Source: Adiantum capillus-veneris (taxonomy: Eukaryota; Streptophyta; Polypodiopsida; Polypodiales; Pteridaceae). Taken from it: a DNA stretch of 64,000 nt. This document shows positions 10,977 through 20,159 of the stretch, in pieces. A program made the position numbers and the translations under genes. The number at the start of each line of letters is the position of its first letter. The stretch's first letter is position 1. The notes beneath the pieces are model-generated. The model saw only the letters and a program-made list of their open reading frames with translations, was not told the origin of the DNA and searched no databases. The DNA lies in contig CM043950.1 of assembly GCA_014529385.2 (NCBI GenBank), forward strand, positions 150,352,945 through 150,416,944. Reading direction: 5' to 3'.

Positions 10977-12120
10977 TGTCAGGAGTTTTTTGGAGCAAGG
11001 GATTGCGCATATGTACATACACATGCATGGTGCATCAAATAAGAGATTGCCCATTTTCCTTAGCCAGGTGGTTATGTGGGGCCCACATGTGTACAGGTAG
11101 GACACCATGTACATAATGCATCGATTTTCATCGTTACTAGTACCATTGTGTTTTTCTACAATAAGGAGGAGTTGGTAGCGCGTAAAACTTCTCGAGGAAG
11201 CTATCCGTGGGCCGACGACGTGAGGTCAGCAGGTGCGTCAGATGGCATCTAGTGGCGTCAGGAGGGCGAACGAGGTCAATATTTGCATGCAGATGAGGAC
11301 GGACACAACGTGGATGTTTGCTTGTGAGAATTATGCAGAAAGGTCATCATGAGGATCTTTTTTTGGGGCCACTTCACATGGTGGCGAGATGCATTATTGG
11401 AAAAAAGCTGAGTGCCAGGTGTGCGAATGATGCAAAAAGGTGACAACTATGCACTGCGAGGTCAGTTTTTGGCCTGTTCGGGGTCCGTTTGAGGTCATCT
11501 AAAAGGCCAAGGGTGCCCAACTAATAAAGCTAAGTGTGGGAACTGAAAAAACTGAGAGAAGACCATAAAAAACGTGGAGAACAGAGGAGGAACAGCCGCA
11601 GGTGTGTTTTTGCCCATTTTGGAGCCTGTTTTGGCCGTAAACTGCTCATCCGATGTCGGATTTGAGCACTTTGACATTGTAGACTGGGGTTTTGGGCCGT
11701 TCCGGACGCGATGGCGCTGTCCATTTTGCCAAATTCCTCACTCTTTTTTTGCTATTTTTCTGTGTAATCTTCTCCGGTGAGTGAAGCTTCTCCTCCAATT
11801 TGTGATTGTATCTGGTATCTTTTACCCATATTGTGTGAGCTATTTGTCCCATTGGTGTTGGCCCAAGCTCAATTGTATCTAAAAATCAGAAATTCTCCTC
11901 TTTTGAGCTGAGTTTTTTGGGTATGTGTGTGTGTGTGTGTGTGTCTGTGTGGAGTGGGCAAGTGGATAGTCTCTCTCCTCTCACTCCAGAAGTGTGTTCC
12001 CTGTCTCGGCCAGGTATGTTGTCTAAGCCGAGTGGTGCCCCATAGTGTGTGTGTGTATCTTCCCAAGAGTGTGTGTTGGGTCGTTATAGAGGCGCTGTGT
12101 GTGTTTTCATCCCGCTCACA
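10977..12120 (+). repeat. 5' LTR of Gypsy-1
   Basis: Starts TGTCAGG, ends CTCACA. Near its end it contains a short GT run (about 11925-11944) and a second GT run near 12045. Near-identical to 18555-19705. Confidence 0.9.
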
Positions 12121-12126
12121 TTCTTT

Positions 12127-12146
12127 TGGCGCCCCCATGGAGGATC
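12127..12146 (+). promoter_or_regulatory. Primer-binding site of Gypsy-1
   Basis: Six bases after the LTR is TGGCGCC followed by CCCATGGAGGATC. The same 20-mer with one to three changes lies next to the 5' LTR of Gypsy-2 (33550-33569, minus), Gypsy-3 (46813-46832, minus) and Gypsy-5 (62067-62086, minus). The TGGCGCC start and GGATC end recall tRNA-Asp sites, but the middle differs and I cannot name the primer tRNA. Confidence 0.7.
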
Positions 12147-12180
12147 TTCTTCGAGTACCTTCTGCTTCGAGATTCGGGAT

Positions 12181-12852
12181 TGCAGGTTGCAGATTACAAG
12201 TTACAGGTTACAGGTTACAGGGACAGGTACAGGTACAGGTGATTCACACAGGTACAGGTAGCTGGAGGATAATGATATAGTAGCATTGGTGTCACTTGCA
12301 GTTATTGTGGGTATGCATCACTTGGCGCCTATTTGAGCGCATTGTCCGCTGGATTGTACGTTACTTGTGGAAACTGCCATTGTACGCATTTGTGGAGCCA
12401 TACTTGGTTGTATTTGGCAGTCCCAGCCATTTCTGAGACTTGGTCTGGAAGATAGTCATTTCTGAGACTTGACTATACGCGATTTGCATTAGCCTTCGTG
12501 TGAGGGTCGATAGCGTGAGGTTTTTATTGAGCTGGGGGATTCTCAAATGTGGAGATCCTTTCGGTGATACAGGTAGCTGGAGCACCCTTTTCGTGACCTC
12601 GCCATAGGCTATGTACTAGTGAGTCCTACTTGATGCTTGGGTTCTATTGTTGACAGTTTATGCATACATAGACAGTCTATATTTTGGGTTCCTACTGCTC
12701 TACTTCTGGGGAAACTCTGTCGAAATTTTCCCAAGTTATGATGGCTGGTTTTTTGGTATTTTGAGCCATTTATGCTGTTATGCTGCTGAAATTTTGGCAA
12801 AATCAGAGGTTGAGTCAGGTGTGCCTTCTTGGGAGCTTCATGGTTGGCTTTA
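12181..12852 (+). other. Untranslated leader of Gypsy-1, including ACAGGT repeats and a block shared with Copia-A
   Basis: At 12181-12260 there are many copies of ACAGGT/TACAGGT. From 12322 (TTGGCGCCTATTTGAGCGC) to about 12736 (TTTTCCCAA) the sequence is homologous to the Copia-A leader at 37422-37900. The strongest stretch is around GATCCTTTCGGTGATACAGG. Gypsy-2 carries the same leader on the minus strand (about 33400-32930). No convincing protein is encoded. Confidence 0.75.
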
Positions 12853-13071
12853 ATGGATGATCAAAATGGCCCTCAGTTCACTCCTTTTCATTTAACTCAA
12901 AGAATTCAGATTAATGTTCATGTGTCCAGGAAGATCTTTTTCCAGCAGCGCATAGTCTTTATGTTCGGGCCAAGAAGATTACGAGAGATCCTGGAATGTC
13001 CTTTGCCTGTTGTAATCCCGATGATCAACTATGAAAACTCATTTGATGTGCATGTGTTTGTCCTTATCTAA
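12853..13071 (+). CDS. Conserved 72-aa pre-gag ORF of Gypsy-1
   Basis: ATG at 12853, TAA at 13069. The protein starts MDDQNGPQF, has a basic centre (GPRRLREIL) and a hydrophobic end (SFDVHVFVLI). Compared codon by codon with the Gypsy-2 copy (32657-32875, minus) there are eight differences: seven synonymous, one replacement (Gln8/Lys). Gypsy-3 encodes a 72-aa ORF at the same place, identical at about 20 of 72 positions without gaps. This looks like a selected protein rather than a chance uORF. It lies about 100 bp upstream of gag, in the same frame but separated by stops. No known domain recognised; a role in translation control or as a small accessory protein is speculation. Confidence 0.7.
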   Translation: MDDQNGPQFTPFHLTQRIQINVHVSRKIFFQQRIVFMFGPRRLREILECPLPVVIPMINYENSFDVHVFVLI

Positions 13072-13173
13072 AGTTGAGCTCCATTGAAGTTTCTGGGGAT
13101 TGGATAGTCAAAAGTTTTGGGTTCTTGCACGTGTGTTCAAAGGGGTTCTCAAAGCATTGTAACTTGGGTAGCC

Positions 13174-14028
13174 ATGGCTTTCTCTTATCCCGAGTTTCAT
13201 GGAAGAAGTGATGAAGATGTGGAAGAATTTTTGGAAAAGATGGAGGTTGCTTGCATTAGCAACCAGATTCATGACCCTACGCAAATGTTACGCCTTCTCC
13301 AAATTTGTTTGAAGAGTGATGCACGAGTTTGGTCTAAAGCATTTGAGGAGGAGTTGCGTGTGGCTGATCCACCTGTAAGGTTGAGTTGGGACAATCTACG
13401 AGCAGGGTTGGAAGTGGAGTTTGTGAAGATAGAAGATCCTGACAAGGTGTGGCAAGAAGTACAGGCTTTGGTGCAAAAGGAAGGTGAGCCAGTAGATGCG
13501 TACATACGTAAGTTTTCATTGGCATGGGAGCGAATGTGCAAGGCTTTAGCACCACAGGTACCCTCGCCTGACATGATGAAGAAGGACAGGTTCTTGGCTG
13601 GTCTTTGGGAGAATATACGTTGGAGAGTGGAGCTAAAGAAGCCTAGGACATATGAGGATGCACTAGAGGTAGCAAGGAACAAAGAGTGGAAGCTGAGGAA
13701 CATGAGCCAGTTAGGGGTGGAGTCTTTGCCAATGAGGTCTGAATTTCAGCCTATAGAGTCTTTACAAGGGCGCATGTCAGGGGTTCATCATGAACCAGTG
13801 GTTCCTGTTACTACTCAGGTTATGCCAGCAGTGGTCACTACAGCAGTGCAAGATGATGGGCTAAGGCAAGACATGAGGCAAATGGTAGATTTGATGAAGA
13901 ATCTCAGCCTAAACATGCTAGGTCAAGTGGGAAATAATCAAGGTCGGGGGAGGTTTGCAAATCAGCCAGGAGGTGAAGAAAGGCCTAGGAATGGTGTTGG
14001 ACAAAGCAATGGTAGGTTTTGGAGGTAG
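13174..14028 (+). CDS. Gag of Gypsy-1 (capsid part, ends at an in-frame TAG)
   Basis: ATG at 13174 chosen because homology starts there (MAFSYPEFHGRSDEDVEEF). Retrotransposon gag (capsid) homology covers roughly residues 10-180 (FLEKMEVACISNQ, AYIRKFSLAWERM, MKKDRFLAGLWENIRW). A variable Met- and Gln-rich linker follows, then TAG at 14026. The CCHC knuckle CYNCGELGHISPQC (about 14038-14079) comes directly after this stop in the same frame, so the stop splits the nucleocapsid from the capsid. Gypsy-2 has CAG at that site. The full frame therefore was gag-pol in one ORF. Confidence 0.85.
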   Translation: MAFSYPEFHGRSDEDVEEFLEKMEVACISNQIHDPTQMLRLLQICLKSDARVWSKAFEEELRVADPPVRLSWDNLRAGLEVEFVKIEDPDKVWQEVQALVQKEGEPVDAYIRKFSLAWERMCKALAPQVPSPDMMKKDRFLAGLWENIRWRVELKKPRTYEDALEVARNKEWKLRNMSQLGVESLPMRSEFQPIESLQGRMSGVHHEPVVPVTTQVMPAVVTTAVQDDGLRQDMRQMVDLMKNLSLNMLGQVGNNQGRGRFANQPGGEERPRNGVGQSNGRFWR

Positions 14029-16176
14029 ACGCCCACATGTTATAATTGTGGAGAGTTGGGTCACATCAGCCCGCAATGTGATAAGCCACCAAGGATGGGG
14101 GGAGACATGTATCCATTGCCAAGACAGGTGTTAACTAGGTCAAATGATTATGGCATCGAAATTAAGGGAGACGAAGGAACCAGTGGACTGACCCAGGAGG
14201 AAAAGGGAAAGACAAAAGTGCTAAGTGTAGTCACCTTGGAGAAGGCATCAAAGCTAGAGGATACATTAGTGATGCCTATTGGGAAGAGGACCACAGAGGA
14301 AAAGGAAGGAAGAAGTGCCCCAGGTCCTAGTAAGAAGAAAGGAAAGAGCCATGAAGGCGAGGATGTCAAGGCCAAGAGGAAAAGGAGAGCTCGTCGAAAG
14401 TTTCATGTTTCAGATTTTCCACTAGGGGATGGGCAATTAAGCTATGACTTGAAGGAGGATTTGACGAGCAGGAAGGCAGATGTTACTTTTGGGCAGCTCA
14501 TAGAAATGGTTCCTAAACTAAAGCGACAGTGGAAGAGGATGGTTAACCCAATGGACAAAGAGCCAGAGAGAGGTTCAGTAAAGGTGTTGGCAATGGATGA
14601 GCTACCAGACATTTGTCCAATAGTAGATGTGTGGCATAAAAGGAAAAATTTGGGACAAGGTTATGTGGATGGCGGAGCCCAAATATGCGTCATAACACAC
14701 TCATGCGTTGAGAAGATGGGTCTCACAGTGGCTGGGGTGTCAGGTTTTCGGATCAGATTGGCAAACCATCAAAAAGTAAAATGCTTGGGTGTTGTAAAGA
14801 GCTTAGAAGTGGAGGCATATGATGCAAAGGCAGTGGTTGATTTTCATGTGATGCCAGCAGGGTTGGGAGCATATCCTATTATACTGGGCAGACCATGGTT
14901 ACGTGCAGTGGGAGCTGTTCAAGATTGGCGACATGGTACGATTAGCCTCTATGGAAAGACAGGTACCAAGAAGCTTTATAATATGGACACAAGGAAACGA
15001 TTAGAGGAGCTTTATGAAGATGAGGATGAGTCTAGTGATGAAGACTCTTCCACGGTGACAGATGAGGATAGTGATAGCACTACCAGCAGTGATGAGGATG
15101 CTGATGTTGCATTTCTTTTGATGGACAAAGAAATTCAGGAGATTGGTTTAGTTGCATTTGCGAATGAGGTTGAAGATGAAAGTGAAGGGCCTTATGAAGT
15201 GATTGAAGGGCTGATGCAAACCAAGGTTGAGTTGTCAAAGAAGCAGGAATTAATGACGCAAATGATTAGTGGAGACCTCTCAGCTATGGAGAAGGATATA
15301 TTTTTGCATATGCTGGCTAGTTTTCCTGATTTGTTCATTACTTCATATGAAGAGATCAGAGGGTTCAAGGGTGAAGAGATGCATATAGAGCTGAAAGAAG
15401 GTGCTAAGCCAGTGCGTCAAAGGCTAAGAAGGATGGGTCAAGAGCAAATGGAAGCCTTGCGGGTAGAGGTGGACAAGTTATTGAAGGCAGGGTTCATAGT
15501 TCCAGTGGAGACCACAGAATGGGTGAGTCCAGTAGTAGTCAGTCCAAAGAAGGATGGGAAGTGGAGAATTTGTGTAGATTTTAAACCCTTAAACGCAGCC
15601 ACTAAGAAGAACCCATATCCTCTTCCATTCATCGATCAGATCTTGGATTCAGTGGCAGGTTATGAGAGGTACAGTGTGTGTGATGGTTTTTCAAGCTATT
15701 TTCAATTGAAGATTGCTCTTAAAGACCGCACAAAGACATCATTTATTACGCCATGGGGCTGCTATTGCTACACACTGTTGCCGTTTGGGTTGTCAAATGG
15801 ACCATCTTTCTATCAAGAAAGAGCAAATTGGGTGCTGGAACCATTCATTGGTAGTTGTGTTAAGGCTTTTATGGATGACTTCTGTGTTTATAGCAGTAGG
15901 GCTGAACACCATGAGAAGCTGCAGATGGTATTGGCTCGATATGATGAATGTAGAGGACAACTAAATCCAAAGAAATGTCATCTAGCACAGCCAAGGGTGA
16001 AGCTATTGGGCCATATGGTGTCAGAAAATGGCATTGAGGCTGATCCAGATAAGGTGAAGTCTATTATTCTTCTTCGATCACCTATGAGTACGAAGCAATT
16101 GGCAACCTTTATACACAAAGTGAAGTACATGGCACGGTTTATTCCATTGTCTTCGCAGCTTCTTTATCCATTATAG
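14029..16176 (+). CDS. Pol part 1 of Gypsy-1: CCHC knuckle, protease, reverse transcriptase
   Basis: In frame with gag. Order: CCHC knuckle; basic linker; conserved block (FHVSDFPLGDGQLSYDL, FGQLIEMVPKLKRQW) also found in Gypsy-3 and Gypsy-4; aspartic protease with GYVDGGAQIC (Asp codon at 14668) and PIILGRPWL; acidic Ser/Asp-rich stretch; RT from about 15340 with motif A VCDGFSSYFQL (Asp at 15682) and motif C FMDDF (15874/15877). Ends at TAG 16174, where Gypsy-2 has CAA (Gln). RT catalytic residues look intact. It would make virion protease and reverse transcriptase for cytoplasmic cDNA synthesis. Confidence 0.9.
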   Translation, partial: TPTCYNCGELGHISPQCDKPPRMGGDMYPLPRQVLTRSNDYGIEIKGDEGTSGLTQEEKGKTKVLSVVTLEKASKLEDTLVMPIGKRTTEEKEGRSAPGPSKKKGKSHEGEDVKAKRKRRARRKFHVSDFPLGDGQLSYDLKEDLTSRKADVTFGQLIEMVPKLKRQWKRMVNPMDKEPERGSVKVLAMDELPDICPIVDVWHKRKNLGQGYVDGGAQICVITHSCVEKMGLTVAGVSGFRIRLANHQKVKCLGVVKSLEVEAYDAKAVVDFHVMPAGLGAYPIILGRPWLRAVGAVQDWRHGTISLYGKTGTKKLYNMDTRKRLEELYEDEDESSDEDSSTVTDEDSDSTTSSDEDADVAFLLMDKEIQEIGLVAFANEVEDESEGPYEVIEGLMQTKVELSKKQELMTQMISGDLSAMEKDIFLHMLASFPDLFITSYEEIRGFKGEEMHIELKEGAKPVRQRLRRMGQEQMEALRVEVDKLLKAGFIVPVETTEWVSPVVVSPKKDGKWRICVDFKPLNAATKKNPYPLPFIDQILDSVAGYERYSVCDGFSSYFQLKIALKDRTKTSFITPWGCYCYTLLPFGLSNGPSFYQERANWVLEPFIGSCVKAFMDDFCVYSSRAEHHEKLQMVLARYDECRGQLNPKKCHLAQPRVKLLGHMVSENGIEADPDKVKSIILLRSPMSTKQLATFIHKVKYMARFIPLSSQLLYPL

Positions 16177-16179
16177 CAA

Positions 16180-18525
16180 GTGGCAAAGCATGATCCATTG
16201 CAATGGGATGACAAGTGTGAAGAAGTGTTTCAAGAGGTGAAAGAGGTGTTAGGGGGGTTGTCAGCCATGCAGGCTCCTGATTGGGAGAAAGTTTTTTATG
16301 TAAATCCATCAGTAGGGGATGATGCCATTGGAGCCATGCTATTGCAAAAGGGGAAGGGCAGCCATTATATGAGGCCAGTGTATTGTGCAAGCCGAGTGAA
16401 GTTGGTAGCGGAGAGAAAGTTATCGGAAGTAGAGCTAGTGATGGCCAGTGTAATATTTGCTTGTCGACGATTTCGTCATTACTTGCTACCACGGCCTTTT
16501 GTTTTCTTGACGAGTTATGCCTTTTTGCCACAGTTAATTAATGGTACTAACATGTCAAATGTGGTGAAGAAATGGGTAATTGAGCTGCAAGAGTTTGAGT
16601 TCTCTTTTATAGTGGAAGATAGTACAAGGGCTACCCTAGCTGATTTGTTGACCTACAAGGAGAATCCCCTTATTGTTAAGGAAGAGGTGGTGAGAAAGGT
16701 AGTTGAAGAAGTGCCACAGATCAGCAATGCACATGTGTTGTTCTTTGATGGTTCATACAGAAAGAGCCACGATGCAGCTTCGGGGGGTATAGCACTTTAT
16801 GATCCAGAGGGGAAGCTAGTATGCAAGAGAGGGTTCAAATTGGATGCTCATAGTAACAATGAGGCTGAATATGCTACATTGGAAGCCGGATTACACATTT
16901 TTTTGAAGCATGGGGTTCGAAGGTTGAGCATAAAAGGTGATGCCTTGTTAGTGGTGAAGCAAGTGCTGGGTGTGTGGAAGAGCAAGAACACCTCATTGAA
17001 GGAAATGTGCTTCAGAATTAAAGGCCTGTTAAAAAAGTTTGAAGCATGGAGTATCAGACACATTGAACGTGCTCTAAATGGAGAGGCACATGAAGCAGCT
17101 CAAGGCATGATTGGGGAGCTATTCGTGTTGAGGACCAATTTACCTCTTTATCATGGCCGGGAAAGTTTGGCTCAAGAAGAGGAGTTTTTGCTACCAGGAA
17201 TCATTCCAAAGGAGATTCAGAAGTCTAAGAAGTATGGCTTTGTGCGTAGAGCATACAGTTACAAATTGATTGGTGATATCTTATACATGAAAGGGGCTGA
17301 TCTCGTGTTGAGACGTGTACCTTGGCGGGAGGAGCTTTACAGAGTGTTGGAAGAGAATCATGAAGGCGCATGTGGTGGCCATTTTGCTCTAAAGATCACC
17401 TTGCATAAGATTTTGCAAGAGGGGTATGTATGGCCTAGTTTGCACAAGCATGTTCACCATTGGTGTAGGTCTTGCAATAGGTGTCAAGCATTTGGGAAGA
17501 GAGTGTTGAAGCCAGAGCTACGAAAAACCATTATGGCGTTTGATGTGTTTGAAAAGTGGGGGATTGATGCAATAGGCCCGTTACCTATCACAAGCAGGGG
17601 CAAAAGCTATATTTTGACGGCAGTGGACTATCTCTCTAGATGGGCAGAGGCTATAGCAGTAAAACAGATCAGTGCAAAGGATGTGGCAAAATTTGTGTAT
17701 GATGAAATATGTTGCAAGTTTGGGGTGCCACTGGAGTTACTTTCAGATAAGGGGCCTGGCTTTAGAGCTAAACTGCTAGATTTTTTATGTGCAAAGATGA
17801 AGATTAGGCACCAGCATACCACTCCTTATTACCCACAGTGTAATGGCTTGAATGAAAGATTCAATGGTGAGTTGGTACAGATTCTTTCGAAAGTGACAGA
17901 GCACCAAGGAAAGAATTGGGATTTGGAATTGCCTAATGCATTATGGGCTTACCGTACTTCGGTGAAGACAGGTACAGGGTTTACTCCATTTCATTTGGTG
18001 TATGGAAAGGAAGCACTATTGCCTGTGGAGGTAGAGTTGCCTGCGGTCAAGATGTTAGAGAAGTTGCTTGGGCCGCCTAGTGATGCATTCAAAGAGAGGC
18101 TCTTGCAGTTACAAGAGGTCCAGTTGGATAGGATGAGCGCATTGGAGCATTATGGGCAGATGCAGGATAAGGCTTTGGCAAAGATAAATGAAAAGGTCAA
18201 AAGTAAGGGTATCAAGAAACATGACTTGGTTTTGCGCTACAACAATAAGCTGGACAACACCTTCCAAAAGAAGTTTCAAATTAAGTGGGAAGGCCCTTTC
18301 AAGGTAGTAGAGTGTTTTCCAAATGGCACATATCAGCTAGCTAACCTGGATGGTGTTCTACATAAGTCAAGGGTAAATGGATTGCGTCTTAAATTGTATC
18401 ATGCTAGATTGATGATGGTGGAACAAGATGAGTTGTCGGTGGAGCAAGAAATGTTGGTGAAGGATGAGGAGACTTGTGATGCGGCGAGTCTCATATCTTT
18501 CTTTGCTGCTACTGATCATGAATGA
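16180..18525 (+). CDS. Pol part 2 of Gypsy-1: two RNase H domains and integrase
   Basis: Same frame, after the TAG at 16174. The first RNase H (FYVNPSVGDDAIGAMLLQ) has lost the usual DAS acidic start, so is probably inactive. The second is archaeal/plant type: FFDGSYRKS (Asp 16747), SNNEAEYATLEAG, SIKGDALLVVKQV. Integrase has the zinc-finger C pair HHWCRSCNRCQ, core WGIDAIGPLP, SDKGPGF (Asp near 17746), NERFNG (Glu 17854), and a C-terminal KKFQIKWEGPFKVVE block. No chromodomain follows. Core residues are intact, so the element would be active but for the TAG codons and any changes I cannot judge. Confidence 0.9.
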   Translation: MAKHDPLQWDDKCEEVFQEVKEVLGGLSAMQAPDWEKVFYVNPSVGDDAIGAMLLQKGKGSHYMRPVYCASRVKLVAERKLSEVELVMASVIFACRRFRHYLLPRPFVFLTSYAFLPQLINGTNMSNVVKKWVIELQEFEFSFIVEDSTRATLADLLTYKENPLIVKEEVVRKVVEEVPQISNAHVLFFDGSYRKSHDAASGGIALYDPEGKLVCKRGFKLDAHSNNEAEYATLEAGLHIFLKHGVRRLSIKGDALLVVKQVLGVWKSKNTSLKEMCFRIKGLLKKFEAWSIRHIERALNGEAHEAAQGMIGELFVLRTNLPLYHGRESLAQEEEFLLPGIIPKEIQKSKKYGFVRRAYSYKLIGDILYMKGADLVLRRVPWREELYRVLEENHEGACGGHFALKITLHKILQEGYVWPSLHKHVHHWCRSCNRCQAFGKRVLKPELRKTIMAFDVFEKWGIDAIGPLPITSRGKSYILTAVDYLSRWAEAIAVKQISAKDVAKFVYDEICCKFGVPLELLSDKGPGFRAKLLDFLCAKMKIRHQHTTPYYPQCNGLNERFNGELVQILSKVTEHQGKNWDLELPNALWAYRTSVKTGTGFTPFHLVYGKEALLPVEVELPAVKMLEKLLGPPSDAFKERLLQLQEVQLDRMSALEHYGQMQDKALAKINEKVKSKGIKKHDLVLRYNNKLDNTFQKKFQIKWEGPFKVVECFPNGTYQLANLDGVLHKSRVNGLRLKLYHARLMMVEQDELSVEQEMLVKDEETCDAASLISFFAATDHE

Positions 18526-18531
18526 TCTAGC

Positions 18532-18554
18532 AGGCTAGGGGATGGGCAAATTAT
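18532..18554 (+). promoter_or_regulatory. Polypurine tract region of Gypsy-1
   Basis: AGGCTAGGGGATGGG followed by CAAATTA lies directly before the 3' LTR (TGTCAGGAG at 18555). The same sequence sits inverted beside the Gypsy-2 LTR (27277-27298). Confidence 0.7.
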
Positions 18555-19705
18555 GTCAGGAGTTTTTTGGAGCAAGGGATTGCGCATATGTACATACACA
18601 TGCATGGTGCATCAAATAAGAGATTGCCCATTTTCCTTAGCCAGGTGGTTATGTGGGGCCCACATGTGTACAGGTAGGACACCATGTACATAATGCATCG
18701 ATTTTCATCGTTACTAGTACCATTGTGTTTTTCTACAATAAGGAGGAGTTGGTAGCGCGTAAAACTTCTCGAGGAAGCTATCCGCGGGCCGACGACGTGA
18801 GGTCAGCAGGTGCGTCAGATGGCATCTAGTGGCGTCAGGAGGGCGAACGAGGTCAATATTTGCACGCAGATGAGGACGGACACAACGTGGATGTTTGCTT
18901 GTGATAATTATGCAGAAAGGTCATCATGAGGACCTTTTTTTGGGGCCACTTCACGTGGTGGCGAGATGCATTATTGAAAAAAAGCTGAGTGCCAGGTGTG
19001 CGAATGATGCAAAAAGGTGACAACTATGCACTGCGAGGTCAGTTTTTGGCCTGTTCGGGGTCCGTTTGAGGTCATCTAAAAGGCCAAGGGTGCCCAACTA
19101 ATAAAGCTAAGTGTGGGAACTGAAAAAACTGAGAGAAGACCAGAAAAAACGTGGAGAAGAGAGGAGGAACAGCCGCAGGTGTGTTTTTGCCCATTTTGGA
19201 GCCTGTTTTGGCCGTAAACTGCTCATCCGATGTCGGATTTGAGAACTTTGACATTGTAGACTAGGGTTTTGGGCCGTTCCGGATGCGATGGCGCTGTCCA
19301 TTTTGCCAAATTTCTCACTCTTTTTCTGCTATTTTTCTGTGTAATCTTCTCCGGTGAGTGAAGCTTCTCCTCCAATTTGTGATTGTATCTGGTATCTTTT
19401 ACCCATATTGTGTGAGCTATTTTCCCCATTGGTGTTGGCCCAAGCTCAATTGTATCTAAAAATCAGAAATTCTCCTCTTTTGAGCTGAGTTTTTTGGGTG
19501 TGTGTGTGTGTGTATGTGTGTGTGTGTGTCTGTGTGGAGTGGGCAAGTGGATAGTCTCTCTCCTCTCACTCCAGAGGTGTGTTCCCTGTCTCGGCCAGGT
19601 ATGTTGTCTAAGCCGAGTGGTGCCCCATAGTGTGTGTGTGTATCTTCCCAAGAGTGTGTGTCGGGTCGTTATAGAGGCGCTGTGTGTGTTTTCATCCCGC
19701 TCACA
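18555..19705 (+). repeat. 3' LTR of Gypsy-1
   Basis: Differs from the 5' LTR by about 17 substitutions by eye plus a longer GT tract (about 19497-19528). Ends CTCACA, then ACGC. Confidence 0.9.
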
Positions 19706-20097
19706 ACGCCATGTGACACATAATTTTTCCACATGCAGTGATAGGGGGACCAAGACAAAGGCTATATAGCCCAAAGGCGGGCTCACTAAGAGTACCACAA
19801 GAGGGAGAGGGAGTTGCTTGTGTGGATTGTCTATGGCGTAGTCTTGGCCGATGCCCGTGTGTTGGAGCTACGTGCGGCCATGCTGCCATGGAGGTGATGG
19901 TTTTAGTTGTTGTAGGTGGCGTGGTAGAGCTTGCTCGCGGCCGGTGAGCGGTTTTGAGCGGCGGCAATGAAATGATGATGTGGTTGGGTGGTCATAGTGT
20001 CCAATCACATGGCCAGTTGGACCCAAGCCCTTTTGGAAGCAAGGAAGCCCCACCATCAGCGATATTGCTAGTGTGGTAAGGGGGAGGCTTCTTGTGT

Positions 20098-20100
<3 letters not shown>

Positions 20101-20153
<53 letters not shown>
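20101..20153 (+). repeat. (GA)n microsatellite
   Basis: About 26 GA units, followed by GGGAGGGA. Confidence 0.95.

Positions 20154-20159
<6 letters not shown>

Larger units (their letters stand above)
10977..19705 (+). mobile_element. Gypsy-1: full-length Ty3/gypsy element, dual-RNase H (Tat-type) lineage
   Basis: Two direct LTRs (10977-12120 and 18555-19705) both start TGTCAGGAG and end CGCTCACA. They flank a PBS, a long leader, gag-pol on the plus strand and a polypurine tract. Flanks share ACGC (10973-10976 and 19706-19709), consistent with a 4 bp target duplication. Domain order is gag, protease, RT, degenerate gypsy RNase H, archaeal-type RNase H, integrase, with no chromodomain. I counted about 17 substitutions between the LTRs, so insertion is fairly recent. 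It is the most intact element here: one reading frame with two TAG interruptions. Confidence 0.9.

Noticed and set aside
12647-12853. 68-aa ORF upstream of the pre-gag ORF in Gypsy-1
   Set aside because: It has no ATG (starts at TTG) and overlaps the shared untranslated leader.
13117-13173. Gag start at 13117
   Set aside because: That codon is TTG; homology and ATG both point to 13174.
14026-14028. Programmed TAG read-through
   Set aside because: The following bases do not resemble a known strong read-through context, and Gypsy-2 has CAG. Treated as a mutation.
16174-16176. Programmed TAG read-through at the second stop
   Set aside because: TAG-CAA resembles the start of the tobamovirus context but continues GTG, and Gypsy-2 has a Gln codon.
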